The position numbers and the translations under genes are program-made. 64,000 nucleotides of DNA from Oscillospiraceae bacterium. Its GTDB lineage: Bacteria; Bacillota; Clostridia; Oscillospirales; Oscillospiraceae. Below, one piece after another: positions 49,654 through 57,518 of this stretch (position 1 is the stretch's first letter; each line of letters starts with the position of its first letter). Below the pieces are notes generated by a model. That model was not told the origin of the DNA. It saw only the letters and a program-made list of their open reading frames with translations, and searched no databases. The stretch spans positions 1-64,000 of the forward strand of contig SVLD01000006.1 of the NCBI GenBank assembly GCA_015068125.1, read 5' to 3'.

Positions 49654-49728
49654 ACTCTATCCGCCTTTCTTTTTCTCGGCCATTGCTTTCCCTGCCATTT
49701 TGCGGTCAACCCGGGTGGTGTTTATATT

Positions 49729-49757
49729 ATTATATTCAGTAATTGGCATTTTTTCAA
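49729..49757 (-). promoter_or_regulatory. nagB promoter TTGAAA-17-TATAAT
   Basis: Minus strand, -35 opposite 49757-49752 and -10 opposite 49734-49729. A TTGACA at 49800-49805 on the plus strand may be part of the GH20 promoter, but no good -10 follows. Confidence 0.8.
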
Positions 49758-49869
49758 GTATTTACTGCATATAGCCCAAAAATTTATCATTTTGCATTAT
49801 TGACATGTCTAGCTTTTTCCTCATTCATATGCTAAGCTAAAGTAAAAAATATGCTTTGGAGGATTCTTT

Positions 49870-51471
49870 ATGGACCAACGTTCTCTGGGCATTATGCTCG
49901 ACTGCTCCCGTAACAGCGTAATGACTCCCGATAAAGTAAAAGAATTTGCCACCTTAATCGCCGGCATGGGGTATAACATGCTCCAACTGTACACCGAGGA
50001 TACTTATGAGATCGACGGTGAGCCTTTCTTTGGCTATATGCGTGGGCGTTACAGCAAGGAAGAGCTCAAGGATATTGACGCGCACTGCGCCAGCCATGGT
50101 ATTGAACTGATTCCCTGTATTCAGACCCTGGCGCATCTGGAACGCATTTCTCGCTGGCCTGCTTATGCGGATCTGTTTGATATTGAAGATGTCCTTCTTG
50201 TAGATGACGACCGGGTCTATCAATTGATCGATAAAATGTTCGCCACTCTGAAAGAATGCTTTACCTCTCGCCGGGTACACATCGGCATGGACGAGGCCCA
50301 CAATCTGGGGCTGGGCAACTATCTGAAAAAGCACGGCCTGCAAAACCGCACCCTGCTGATGGCAATGCATTTGACAAGAGTCAAGGAAATCGCCCAAAAA
50401 CACGGGTTCCAGCCAATGCTCTGGAGTGACATGTTCCTGCGTCTGCATAACAACGGTACATACTATGGCGACGACATTCGGATACCGCAGGAGACCATTG
50501 ATGCGGTTCCTGCCGATGTGGAACTGGTCTACTGGGACTATTACAGCAAAGAAAAGATACACTTCGACAATATGCTCCGCATCCACGAGAAGTTCGTAAA
50601 CAACTCCATTGTTTTTGCCGGTGGCATCTGGACCTGGTCCGGTTATGTGCCTAATCTGCGGTATTCCCTGGATGTGATCGAGGCCTCCATGCGCAGTGTC
50701 CGGGAGCATTCCGTCAGCACCATCTTATTTACCATGTGGGGTGACAACGGTGCCGATTGTGCCAGATTCTCTGCTCTGCCCGGTATTTTTGCCGCCGCAG
50801 AGATGGCTCGGGGCAATTTTGACCGCGCGGATATCGCACGAAAATTTGAAGCCTATACCGGTTACCGTTTTGACGAATTTATGGATCTGGAGCTTCCTAA
50901 TCTGATTGGAGATAACGAAAGCATCAACAACAACCCCAACAAGTACCTTCTGTTCAACGATCCTTTCATCGGCCTGTTTGATTTCACAGTATCCGACAAT
51001 CTGTCCGCCCTTTACGCTGATTATGCCAAACAGCTCGCCCCTTCCGTCAATGGCCGCAAATATGACTATCTGTTCCGCTTCACGACTAAATTGCTGGAGG
51101 TTCTGTCCGTAAAATGTGATCTTGGCATCCGCCTGCGGAAAGCCTATGGAGCCAACGACAAGCAGGCATTGCGGCATTTTGCAGACGTAGAGATTCCCAT
51201 GCTGATCGGTCTGGTGGACGAGCTGTATGTGTCCTATCGGACACAATGGCTCACTGAAAACAAGCCCTTCGGTTTGGAAGTACAGGAGAATCGCTTTGGC
51301 GGCTTGCTCCTGCGCCTAAGAAGCTGCAAAGACCGGCTGGTAAATTATCTGGATGGCCGGATCAACATCATCGAAGAACTGGAAGAAAAACAGGAAGGTT
51401 TTCTTGATTCCAATTGCAAGCGAATTAGGTTCAATGCTTTCGGACGGACCTATACCGCATGTGGTCATTAA
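49870..51471 (+). CDS. GH20-type exo-beta-N-acetylhexosaminidase (cytoplasmic)
   Basis: 533 residues, no signal peptide or anchor. A (beta/alpha)8 barrel with the catalytic acid pair D141-E142 in IGMDEAHNLG; other barrel features (MLWSDMF, VYWDYYS, FAGGIWTWSGY, TMWGDNGAD) match cytoplasmic GH20 enzymes resembling streptococcal GH20C. Expected to release terminal GlcNAc or GalNAc from imported oligosaccharides. Partnered with nagB. GGAGG precedes the ATG. Transcription would now end at the duplicated terminator at 51560-51587. Confidence 0.86.
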   Translation: MDQRSLGIMLDCSRNSVMTPDKVKEFATLIAGMGYNMLQLYTEDTYEIDGEPFFGYMRGRYSKEELKDIDAHCASHGIELIPCIQTLAHLERISRWPAYADLFDIEDVLLVDDDRVYQLIDKMFATLKECFTSRRVHIGMDEAHNLGLGNYLKKHGLQNRTLLMAMHLTRVKEIAQKHGFQPMLWSDMFLRLHNNGTYYGDDIRIPQETIDAVPADVELVYWDYYSKEKIHFDNMLRIHEKFVNNSIVFAGGIWTWSGYVPNLRYSLDVIEASMRSVREHSVSTILFTMWGDNGADCARFSALPGIFAAAEMARGNFDRADIARKFEAYTGYRFDEFMDLELPNLIGDNESINNNPNKYLLFNDPFIGLFDFTVSDNLSALYADYAKQLAPSVNGRKYDYLFRFTTKLLEVLSVKCDLGIRLRKAYGANDKQALRHFADVEIPMLIGLVDELYVSYRTQWLTENKPFGLEVQENRFGGLLLRLRSCKDRLVNYLDGRINIIEELEEKQEGFLDSNCKRIRFNAFGRTYTACGH

Positions 51472-51533
51472 GATGCGTATGCGCGCGGAAACATATCTGC
51501 CATTTCCTTCGCAATCTCATGGGTGCATGATCG

Positions 51534-51587
51534 CTAAATACCTGTAATCTTCGTAAGTCCAACGCCGCTGCTTCTTGCAGCGGCGTT
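51534..51587. repeat. 54-bp direct repeat, right copy, acting as GH20 terminator
   Basis: Copy of 48765-48818 with one T-to-C change in the terminator loop. It retains AAATACCTG-stop and the GC-rich terminator, here followed by TTTTTTT, so it probably ends the GH20 transcript. The preceding 60 bases show no gene. Confidence 0.93.
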
Positions 51588-51600
51588 GTTTTTTTGTTTT

Positions 51601-51744
51601 GTAGGGACCGGCGCCCTCAACGGTCCTTTTTCAAAATTCGTGGACCGTCCGGGAGGCCGGTCCCTAGGTATCTTGTCATCGAAGCCGAGAAATTTTTCCC
51701 TTATCGCAGCGACATAGATCCTTCGGCTGCGCTCAGGATGACAC
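51601..51744. repeat. Diverged family S element, copy 5
   Basis: GTAGGGACCGGC...GCCGGTCCCTA arms, then GTCATCGAAGCCGAG and a CATAGATCCTTCGGCTGCGCTCAGGATGACA end. It directly follows the right direct repeat. The rest of the 51472-51972 gap holds only the promoter below. Confidence 0.65.
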
Positions 51745-51889
51745 GGCCCTTTGCAGCTTTGTGCAAAAATCACAAATTTCGTCACCGGGCAGCCGGGGAG
51801 TTTTCGCCTTTTTTTGCAAAAAATCGGGAATTTCCTTCTTTTTGTGCGGTTTTAACTGGAAATCCACCTAATTTTTCCCAAAGTTACAC

Positions 51890-51918
51890 TTGACAACCTG
51901 TAATCACTGTGCTATAAT
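51890..51918 (+). promoter_or_regulatory. Promoter TTGACA-17-TATAAT of the NlpC/P60 gene
   Basis: -35 at 51890-51895 and -10 at 51913-51918. GTAACC/GGTTAC arms (51932-51937, 51948-51953) lie just after the start site and could be an operator. Confidence 0.88.
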
Positions 51919-51972
51919 CCGTAACCGTATTGTAACCATTTTAAAAGGGTTACCATCAGGAAAGGATTTCGT

Positions 51973-52962
51973 ATGCTAAAATCAAAACGCCTGGCCGCCT
52001 GTTTTCTGCTGGCAATTTTTCTGGCAGTGAATCTGGTGCAGCCCGCCGCCGCGATTACATATATTCCCGGGGAACCGCAACTGCAGACTGCGGCATCGGC
52101 ACCCGAAAGCGTCACCTCTGCCGAGGACACCCGGCCGACCAATCGCATCGTATCTGTGGTATATCGGTATGCCAGCACCACCGGCACCATCATCGGCTGC
52201 CTGGAAAATGGCACTGTACTTACCGTTTTGAGCACCTCCGGCAAATATTACCGGATCCAGTGCTTCGAAATCAAGGGCTATATTCCCAAGTCCCAGGTAG
52301 CCCAGAACGAAAACGGCGAATATTATGTAAACTGTTCTCCCGACAGCAGTTCCACCCGGGAGCTTCCCGTTCAGACCTCCGCCGAGGTCATGGCTCTGCG
52401 AACCCTCATCAGCGCCACCGCCAAGAAATATATTGGCGTCCCCTATGTTTGGGGCGGCGAGAGCCCCAAGGGCTTTGACTGCTCCGGCTTTACCCAGTAT
52501 GTTTTCCGGAAACACGGTTACGAACTCAACCGTTCTGCCTTGCAGCAGCTTGAAAACGGCGTGATGATCGCCAAAGAGGATCTGCAGTGCGGCGACCTGG
52601 TGTTCTTCACCAATACTGTCCACTCCGGCAGCTACGCCTCCCACATCGGCATTTACCTGGGCAACGGCAAGCTCATCCACGCCGGCAGCAAGGGTATCGC
52701 CGTGGTGAACTTCAGCGACTCTTACTATCAGTCCCACTTCCTCTGCGCCCGACGGGTGATCCTCAGCGATCTGGAAGTAGAGCCGGTAATTCCTTCTGCT
52801 GCCATTTCCCAGAGCATTAACAGCTCCTACTGGAGAGAAAATACCCAGACCGAATCCAACGGTCTGGGTTCTTTTTTGCCCCCGGGGCTTGCATCATCCC
52901 CAATTTTCCTGTATAATATACAAGTTATGTCTGCTGATACAGAAAGGACGCCTTATGTCTAA
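51973..52962 (+). CDS. Secreted NlpC/P60 (C40) peptidase with SH3-like domain
   Basis: 329 residues. Signal peptide with AAA cleavage region near residue 27, a bacterial SH3-like domain (~50-115), then an NlpC/P60 domain with catalytic C170 in DCSGF and H224 in SHIGIYLG. It cuts peptidoglycan stem peptides. The last ~40 codons are odd: the frame runs through an intrinsic terminator (52843-52877), the promoter of the next gene (52889-52917) and into its start codon, overlapping it by 8 bases. The domain itself ends near residue 256, so the tail may be a lost-stop extension. Confidence 0.88.
   Translation: MLKSKRLAACFLLAIFLAVNLVQPAAAITYIPGEPQLQTAASAPESVTSAEDTRPTNRIVSVVYRYASTTGTIIGCLENGTVLTVLSTSGKYYRIQCFEIKGYIPKSQVAQNENGEYYVNCSPDSSSTRELPVQTSAEVMALRTLISATAKKYIGVPYVWGGESPKGFDCSGFTQYVFRKHGYELNRSALQQLENGVMIAKEDLQCGDLVFFTNTVHSGSYASHIGIYLGNGKLIHAGSKGIAVVNFSDSYYQSHFLCARRVILSDLEVEPVIPSAAISQSINSSYWRENTQTESNGLGSFLPPGLASSPIFLYNIQVMSADTERTPYV
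52843..52877 (+). terminator. Terminator inside the NlpC/P60 reading frame
   Basis: ACCCAGACC/GGTCTGGGT arms followed by TTCTTTTTT, about 85-120 bases before the annotated stop of the frame. Confidence 0.85.
52889..52917 (+). promoter_or_regulatory. MATE gene promoter TTGCAT-17-TATAAT
   Basis: -35 at 52889-52894, -10 at 52912-52917, inside the 3' end of the upstream frame. Confidence 0.8.
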
Positions 52963-54340
52963 CGAAAAACAGATCCCCAATCTGCGGGAAAACAAAATGG
53001 GCTCCATGCCCGTAGGCAAATTGCTGCTGAATATGGCGCTACCCATGATTATCGCCATGGTGGTGCAAGCCCTTTATAATGTGGTGGACAGCCTGTTTGT
53101 TGCCTGGTATTCCCCCAACGCCGTCACAGCCCTGTCCCTGGCGTTTCCCATTCAGAACATTTTGATCGGCTTTGCCACCGGTATCGGCGTGGGTGTCAAC
53201 TCTCTGCTGAGTAAATCCCTGGGTGAAAGCAATCAAACGGCCGCGAACCGGGCCGCCGGCAACGGCGTATTCCTGGTGCTGCTGGCCACGGCGCTGTTTA
53301 TGCTCTTCGGTATTTTCGGCTCCCACCCCTTCTTCGCCATCCAGTCTGACAACCCGGATACCGTGCAAAACGGCACCATTTACATCGCCATCGTCTGCAT
53401 CGGCTCTCTGGGTATTTTTGTGGAGGTTCTGGGCGAACGGCTGCTGCAGTCCTCCGGCCGCACCTTCTATACCCTGATTACCCAGGGCACCGGCGCGGTG
53501 GTGAATATCATCCTGGACCCCGTTTTCATTTTTGGCTTCAAGCCCCTGGGCATTCCTGAAATGGGTATCGCCGGCGCGGCCATCGCCACTGTCATCGGTC
53601 AGTGGATCGCCGCTATCCTGGCCATCATCTTCAATTTTAAGCGCAATCCCGATGTGCAGTTCTCCTGGAGTGCCATCAAGCCCCGGAAGGAATCCATTAT
53701 CCCCATCCTCACCGTGGGTATTCCCTCTATCATCATGGTGGGCATCGGCTCTATCATGAATTTCTCCCTGAACCAGCTCCTGCTGGGCATGGATTCCACA
53801 GAAACCGCCGCCGGCGTGTTTGGCATCTACTTCAAGCTCCAGAGCTTCTTCTTTATGCCCCTGTTCGGCATTAACAACGCCACCATTTCTATTGTGGCCT
53901 ATAACTACGGCGCTCGAAATCCCAAGCGGATCACCGGCACCCTGCTGCGCTCCTGCGTCAGCGCCCTGGGCGTCATGATCGCTGGATTGCTGATCTTCCA
54001 ATTCTTCCCGGATCAGCTGCTGGGACTCTTCAAGCCCTCTCCAGAATTCCTGCGGATGGGCCACAGCGCTCTGCGGATCATCAGCATCTGCTTCCCCTGC
54101 GCTGCTTTCGGTATCGCCCTCAGCGCCAGCTTCCAGGCTCTGGGCAACGGTATTTATTCCACCATCGTATCCATCTGCCGGCAAATGCTGGTGCTGCTGC
54201 CGGCGGCATATCTGCTGAGCCTCAGCGGCGAAGTGAACCATGTGTGGTGGTCCTTCCCCATCGCCGAAGCATTCAGCCTGCTGGTCACATTGTTCCTGTT
54301 CTCCCGGATCTACCGAAAGAAGATCAAGCCCATGCTGTAA
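52955..54340 (+). CDS. MATE family efflux transporter
   Basis: 461 residues with 12 membrane segments and MATE sequence (LLLNMALPMIIAMVVQALYNVVDSLFVAWYSPNAVTALSLAFP, GVNSLLSK). Na+- or H+-coupled exporter of drugs or metabolites; specificity unknown. Start at 52955 follows AAAGGACGCC. Own promoter and terminator. Confidence 0.92.
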   Translation: MSNEKQIPNLRENKMGSMPVGKLLLNMALPMIIAMVVQALYNVVDSLFVAWYSPNAVTALSLAFPIQNILIGFATGIGVGVNSLLSKSLGESNQTAANRAAGNGVFLVLLATALFMLFGIFGSHPFFAIQSDNPDTVQNGTIYIAIVCIGSLGIFVEVLGERLLQSSGRTFYTLITQGTGAVVNIILDPVFIFGFKPLGIPEMGIAGAAIATVIGQWIAAILAIIFNFKRNPDVQFSWSAIKPRKESIIPILTVGIPSIIMVGIGSIMNFSLNQLLLGMDSTETAAGVFGIYFKLQSFFFMPLFGINNATISIVAYNYGARNPKRITGTLLRSCVSALGVMIAGLLIFQFFPDQLLGLFKPSPEFLRMGHSALRIISICFPCAAFGIALSASFQALGNGIYSTIVSICRQMLVLLPAAYLLSLSGEVNHVWWSFPIAEAFSLLVTLFLFSRIYRKKIKPML

Positions 54341-54348
54341 AACACTTA

Positions 54349-54378
54349 CCGCCCCGGAAATATCCGGGGCGGTGTTGT
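54349..54378. terminator. Terminator after MATE gene
   Basis: CCGCCCCGGA/TCCGGGGCGG arms, AATA loop, then TGTTGTTTTTA; sits between convergent genes. Confidence 0.88.
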
Positions 54379-54380
54379 TT

Positions 54381-56099
54381 TTATTCTACCAAGGCTACTA
54401 AAGTCGCGTACTTTTTCATCCAGGCCATAATATTACGGCTGTCGGTATAGTAGATCAAACTTTTGTGATCGAAGTTATCCAGGGCTTTCTGATTATACGC
54501 AATTCCAATGTGCCCCTTATAGTTTTTATTGGTAAGCTCCTGGGGCACTACGCCTGCCTCCGCGTCTGCCCAGATGGCCTCCGCCAATTCCTGCTGCACC
54601 GCAGCCCAATCCAGGGACTTTCCGTATTTTCTTTCATAGGTGCCGCACAGATCCCCGATGGGATACCCCTGAATGGTCAGTTTGGTCACCGCATTCAAGA
54701 AATCCGATTTTTCTTTCCAACCCAAAATTTCCCTTGGGGAATTGTAAACACGCTGCAGAGCATTCCAGGCATCGGTATTTTCATATGCGGTATAGGTTCT
54801 GCTGACCTCCCGGCCGTCTGCCATGCGGTAGCGGAGGATCACCTTCCGGGTCATTCCTTTGGGTTTGGTGTCCCGCTGCGCCAAAAACATTTCGTGGATA
54901 TCCAAAATCTGCTGTACATCCAGCTCATTGGAGGACAGATAATTATCGCTCTCCGGAACGATCCTGGAGCCCAGGCTCAGTTCCGCCTTCACGATCTTTT
55001 CCGGTTTCGGCACCCAACGGGTAATCCCCAAGGGGTCAATGCTGGTCAAAAGCAGCGTGCCGCCCAATGCCAGACCCAAAATGCCCAGCTTCAGGAAGGT
55101 CTTCCATTGGAAAACCTTGATGGATCTGCGCAGCAGCATCTGCCCCGCAAACCAGCCCAGAATCAAACCTACAACCAGGTAGATGAGATAGATATTTTCA
55201 TCAAAAAGCTGACCGAAGACGGCGCTGGCGCCACCGGCGCACAGGGCGAACACCACCGCAAATACCGGCTCCAGACCCTTGATTGCTATAAAGCTGCCGG
55301 CAGCTTCCAATTTTCTCCGGCGGTACAGCAGCAGCGCGCCGCCCAAAAGCAGCAGCCCCAGCACAGCGCAGAGGATCAAATATCCCCAGCCCTCTCCCAG
55401 GCCCATATAGCGCCATGTATAACCGCTTTTCGGCCAAGCATTTTCTACATGTTCGAAAATCAGCAGATCCTCATTGATCACCATAGAAACCACCGGACAG
55501 AATTCTATAAAGGGCGTACTGTCCACGGAAATGCCATACAGCAGCGGCTCATAAATGGTGAACACGAACCAATAGACGATCAACGCGCCAAAATTTAAAA
55601 TGCCATACACCGCAGCCATTGCCAGCCTATTTCCGGCGCACAGGGCGCTGAACACCGCCAGGCCAAAGAAAAACACAAATTCCAGGGTCATGCCCAGCAG
55701 CCACAGCCAGGCCACCGCCCAGGATCCTTGCAGCACGGGCAGCAGCAGAAATACGAGAACCAGATGGGGCACTATGGAGAAAGCCAATCCGCTGATTACA
55801 TGGCTGAAGAACCAGGCTTCCCGACGCAGGGGCGTGGCATGGAGCGCGTAACACATTCTGCTGTTATACAGATCTCCGAACAGCATTTGGGCGCACAGGG
55901 CGGCATAGGCCAAATTGATGATGCTGAAAGGTCCGATGGTAAAGCCCAGCGACCTGGCTGCAGCCCCAGAATCGGAATCTGCCAGGCCGGTAAGCATCAC
56001 CAGAAGTCCGCCCACCAGATAGATCCCCCACAGAGGCGCGAAACGGGTGATGTTTTTTCGGATCACTCCGGGATTACAGAACGATGTTCTTAACTTCAT
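54381..56099 (-). CDS. ABC transporter permease (DUF6449-type)
   Basis: 572 residues: six N-terminal membrane segments, a second hydrophobic block near 300-370, then a ~200-residue C-terminal domain resembling DUF6449 (LSSNELDVQQILDIHEMFLAQ, VILRYRMADGREVSRTY). It overlaps the ATP-binding gene by 26 bases; GGGAGGTG precedes its ATG. Forms an exporter with that ATPase, controlled by the GntR regulator. Confidence 0.82.
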   Translation of the reverse strand: MKLRTSFCNPGVIRKNITRFAPLWGIYLVGGLLVMLTGLADSDSGAAARSLGFTIGPFSIINLAYAALCAQMLFGDLYNSRMCYALHATPLRREAWFFSHVISGLAFSIVPHLVLVFLLLPVLQGSWAVAWLWLLGMTLEFVFFFGLAVFSALCAGNRLAMAAVYGILNFGALIVYWFVFTIYEPLLYGISVDSTPFIEFCPVVSMVINEDLLIFEHVENAWPKSGYTWRYMGLGEGWGYLILCAVLGLLLLGGALLLYRRRKLEAAGSFIAIKGLEPVFAVVFALCAGGASAVFGQLFDENIYLIYLVVGLILGWFAGQMLLRRSIKVFQWKTFLKLGILGLALGGTLLLTSIDPLGITRWVPKPEKIVKAELSLGSRIVPESDNYLSSNELDVQQILDIHEMFLAQRDTKPKGMTRKVILRYRMADGREVSRTYTAYENTDAWNALQRVYNSPREILGWKEKSDFLNAVTKLTIQGYPIGDLCGTYERKYGKSLDWAAVQQELAEAIWADAEAGVVPQELTNKNYKGHIGIAYNQKALDNFDHKSLIYYTDSRNIMAWMKKYATLVALVE

Positions 56100-56955
56100 A
56101 GTTCACACCTCCCAGCTCGTAAATGAAAATTTCCTCCAGAGAAAGGGGCAGAATGTCGAAATACACCGGGTTTGTTTTGCCGGTCAGTTGAGATATCTCC
56201 TCCACACTGCCCCGCACCACCAGGGTCTGCAGCCGGCCGGACTGGCTCTGATGCAAAATGTTCAGCCCCTGCGGTACCTGTCCCACAAGCTGCAGCTTAT
56301 GGGTCGAGCCCTGCATATCCGCCAGGCTGCGCTCCAGCAGCATCTGCCCACGATCCATAATGCCCACATGGTCGCAGATGTCCTCCAGCTCCCGCAGGTT
56401 GTGGGACGAGATCAGCACCGTGGTCTCCCGCTGGGCCACATCCGACAGAATCAGACTCCATACCTGCCGGCGCATTACCGGATCCAGGCCGTCCACCGGC
56501 TCATCCAGCACCAGAACATCCGGTCGGGTACAGATGGTCAGGTGGAATGCCGCCTGCTTTTGCATACCCTTGGAAAACCGGCGGATCTGTCCTTTTTTCG
56601 GCAGCTGAAATACATCATAAAGCCGGTTAAACAGGTCATCGTCAAATTGGGGATACATCCCCTTGTAAAACCGCCGCATTTCCTCCATGGGAGCCGAAGG
56701 AAAATAGAAGATATCGTCAGGAATATAGCCGATCCGGCTTTTGATCCCGGGATTTTCAAAGATTTCCATACCCTCCATGGTAATGCTGCCGCTGTCCGGG
56801 CGGTACACGCCGGTAATATTCCGGATCGCTGTGGATTTTCCCGCGCCGTTAGGGCCGACCAGGCCATAGACTGCCCCCTTGGGCACTGTCATGGACAGCT
56901 GATCCAGAGCCACCACCTCACCGAACCGTTTCGTCACATTCGTCAGTGTTAGCAA
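56074..56955 (-). CDS. ABC transporter ATP-binding protein (YtrB-like)
   Basis: 293 residues from a TTG start at 56955 (AAGGAGG 8 bases ahead). Walker A GPNGAGKST near residue 34, the signature loop RRFSKGMQKQ, Walker B VLVLDEPVDGLDP, and an H-loop SSHN. It overlaps the end of the GntR gene by 38 bases. Belongs to the GntR-YtrB type exporters linked to envelope or antibiotic stress. Confidence 0.93.
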   Translation of the reverse strand: MLTLTNVTKRFGEVVALDQLSMTVPKGAVYGLVGPNGAGKSTAIRNITGVYRPDSGSITMEGMEIFENPGIKSRIGYIPDDIFYFPSAPMEEMRRFYKGMYPQFDDDLFNRLYDVFQLPKKGQIRRFSKGMQKQAAFHLTICTRPDVLVLDEPVDGLDPVMRRQVWSLILSDVAQRETTVLISSHNLRELEDICDHVGIMDRGQMLLERSLADMQGSTHKLQLVGQVPQGLNILHQSQSGRLQTLVVRGSVEEISQLTGKTNPVYFDILPLSLEEIFIYELGGVNYEVKNIVL

Positions 56956-57316
56956 CGCTGCTGCCTCCTTCCATCAAATACCGGATCAGCTCCTGCCGGG
57001 TAAGCCCCGTTTGCAAAAGCTGTTCCGCTGTCTTATCCAATGCTTTCATCAATTCTGCCTGCTTCGGCTCCATTCTGTTGGGAACGCCGCAGACGAAAGA
57101 ACCCTTTCCCGGCACCGAGGCGATCCATCCCTGCAATTCCAGCTCCCGGTAGGAGCGCTGGATGGTATTGGGATTGATGGCCAGCCGGGCAGCCATTTCC
57201 CTGACGGAGGGCAGCTTATCCCCGGCCTGGAGCACTCCGGCAAGAATCTGCTCCCGGATGCCGTCATAAATCTGTGTATGGATCGGTCTGGCGTCCCGAT
57301 AGTCAAGATGGATCAA
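56918..57316 (-). CDS. GntR family regulator (YtrA subfamily)
   Basis: 132 residues from a TTG start at 57316; GGAGGTGG is placed exactly 8 bases before it, whereas the ATG at 57331 lies within that site. N-terminal winged helix (IHTQIYDGIREQILAGVLQAGDKLPSVREMAARLAINPNTIQRSYRELE); the short C-terminus lacks an effector domain, as in YtrA. It probably represses its own operon through the palindrome at 57337. Confidence 0.93.
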   Translation of the reverse strand: MIHLDYRDARPIHTQIYDGIREQILAGVLQAGDKLPSVREMAARLAINPNTIQRSYRELELQGWIASVPGKGSFVCGVPNRMEPKQAELMKALDKTAEQLLQTGLTRQELIRYLMEGGSSVANTDECDETVR

Positions 57317-57336
57317 GGTTCCCACCTCCATGTCAG

Positions 57337-57381
57337 CTGTACTAGTACAGTTAGTGTAACAGATCTTTTTTCTCCTGTCAA
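57337..57381 (-). promoter_or_regulatory. GntR-ABC operon promoter and operator
   Basis: Minus strand: -35 TTGACA opposite 57381-57376, -10 TACACT opposite 57358-57353, spacing 17. Just after the -10 is CTGTACTAGTACAG (57337-57350), a perfect 14-bp palindrome of the GTA-N-TAC type used by YtrA-like repressors. Confidence 0.85.
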
Positions 57382-57518
57382 GTACCTTTCCCCCGACGGT
57401 TTTCGCCACAGCGGAAAATTTACAAACAGGCTATGAATTTTCGTATTTGTATGCTATAATGGGTAAAATTGGTTTGGTATTGCCATTTTTGAATTTTTAT
57501 ATGACGAGGTATGATTCT

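Noticed and set aside
51474-51548. Short frame ending in the duplicated AAATACCTG-stop
   Set aside because: 25 codons without a ribosome-binding site; only the tail derives from the P-loop gene.
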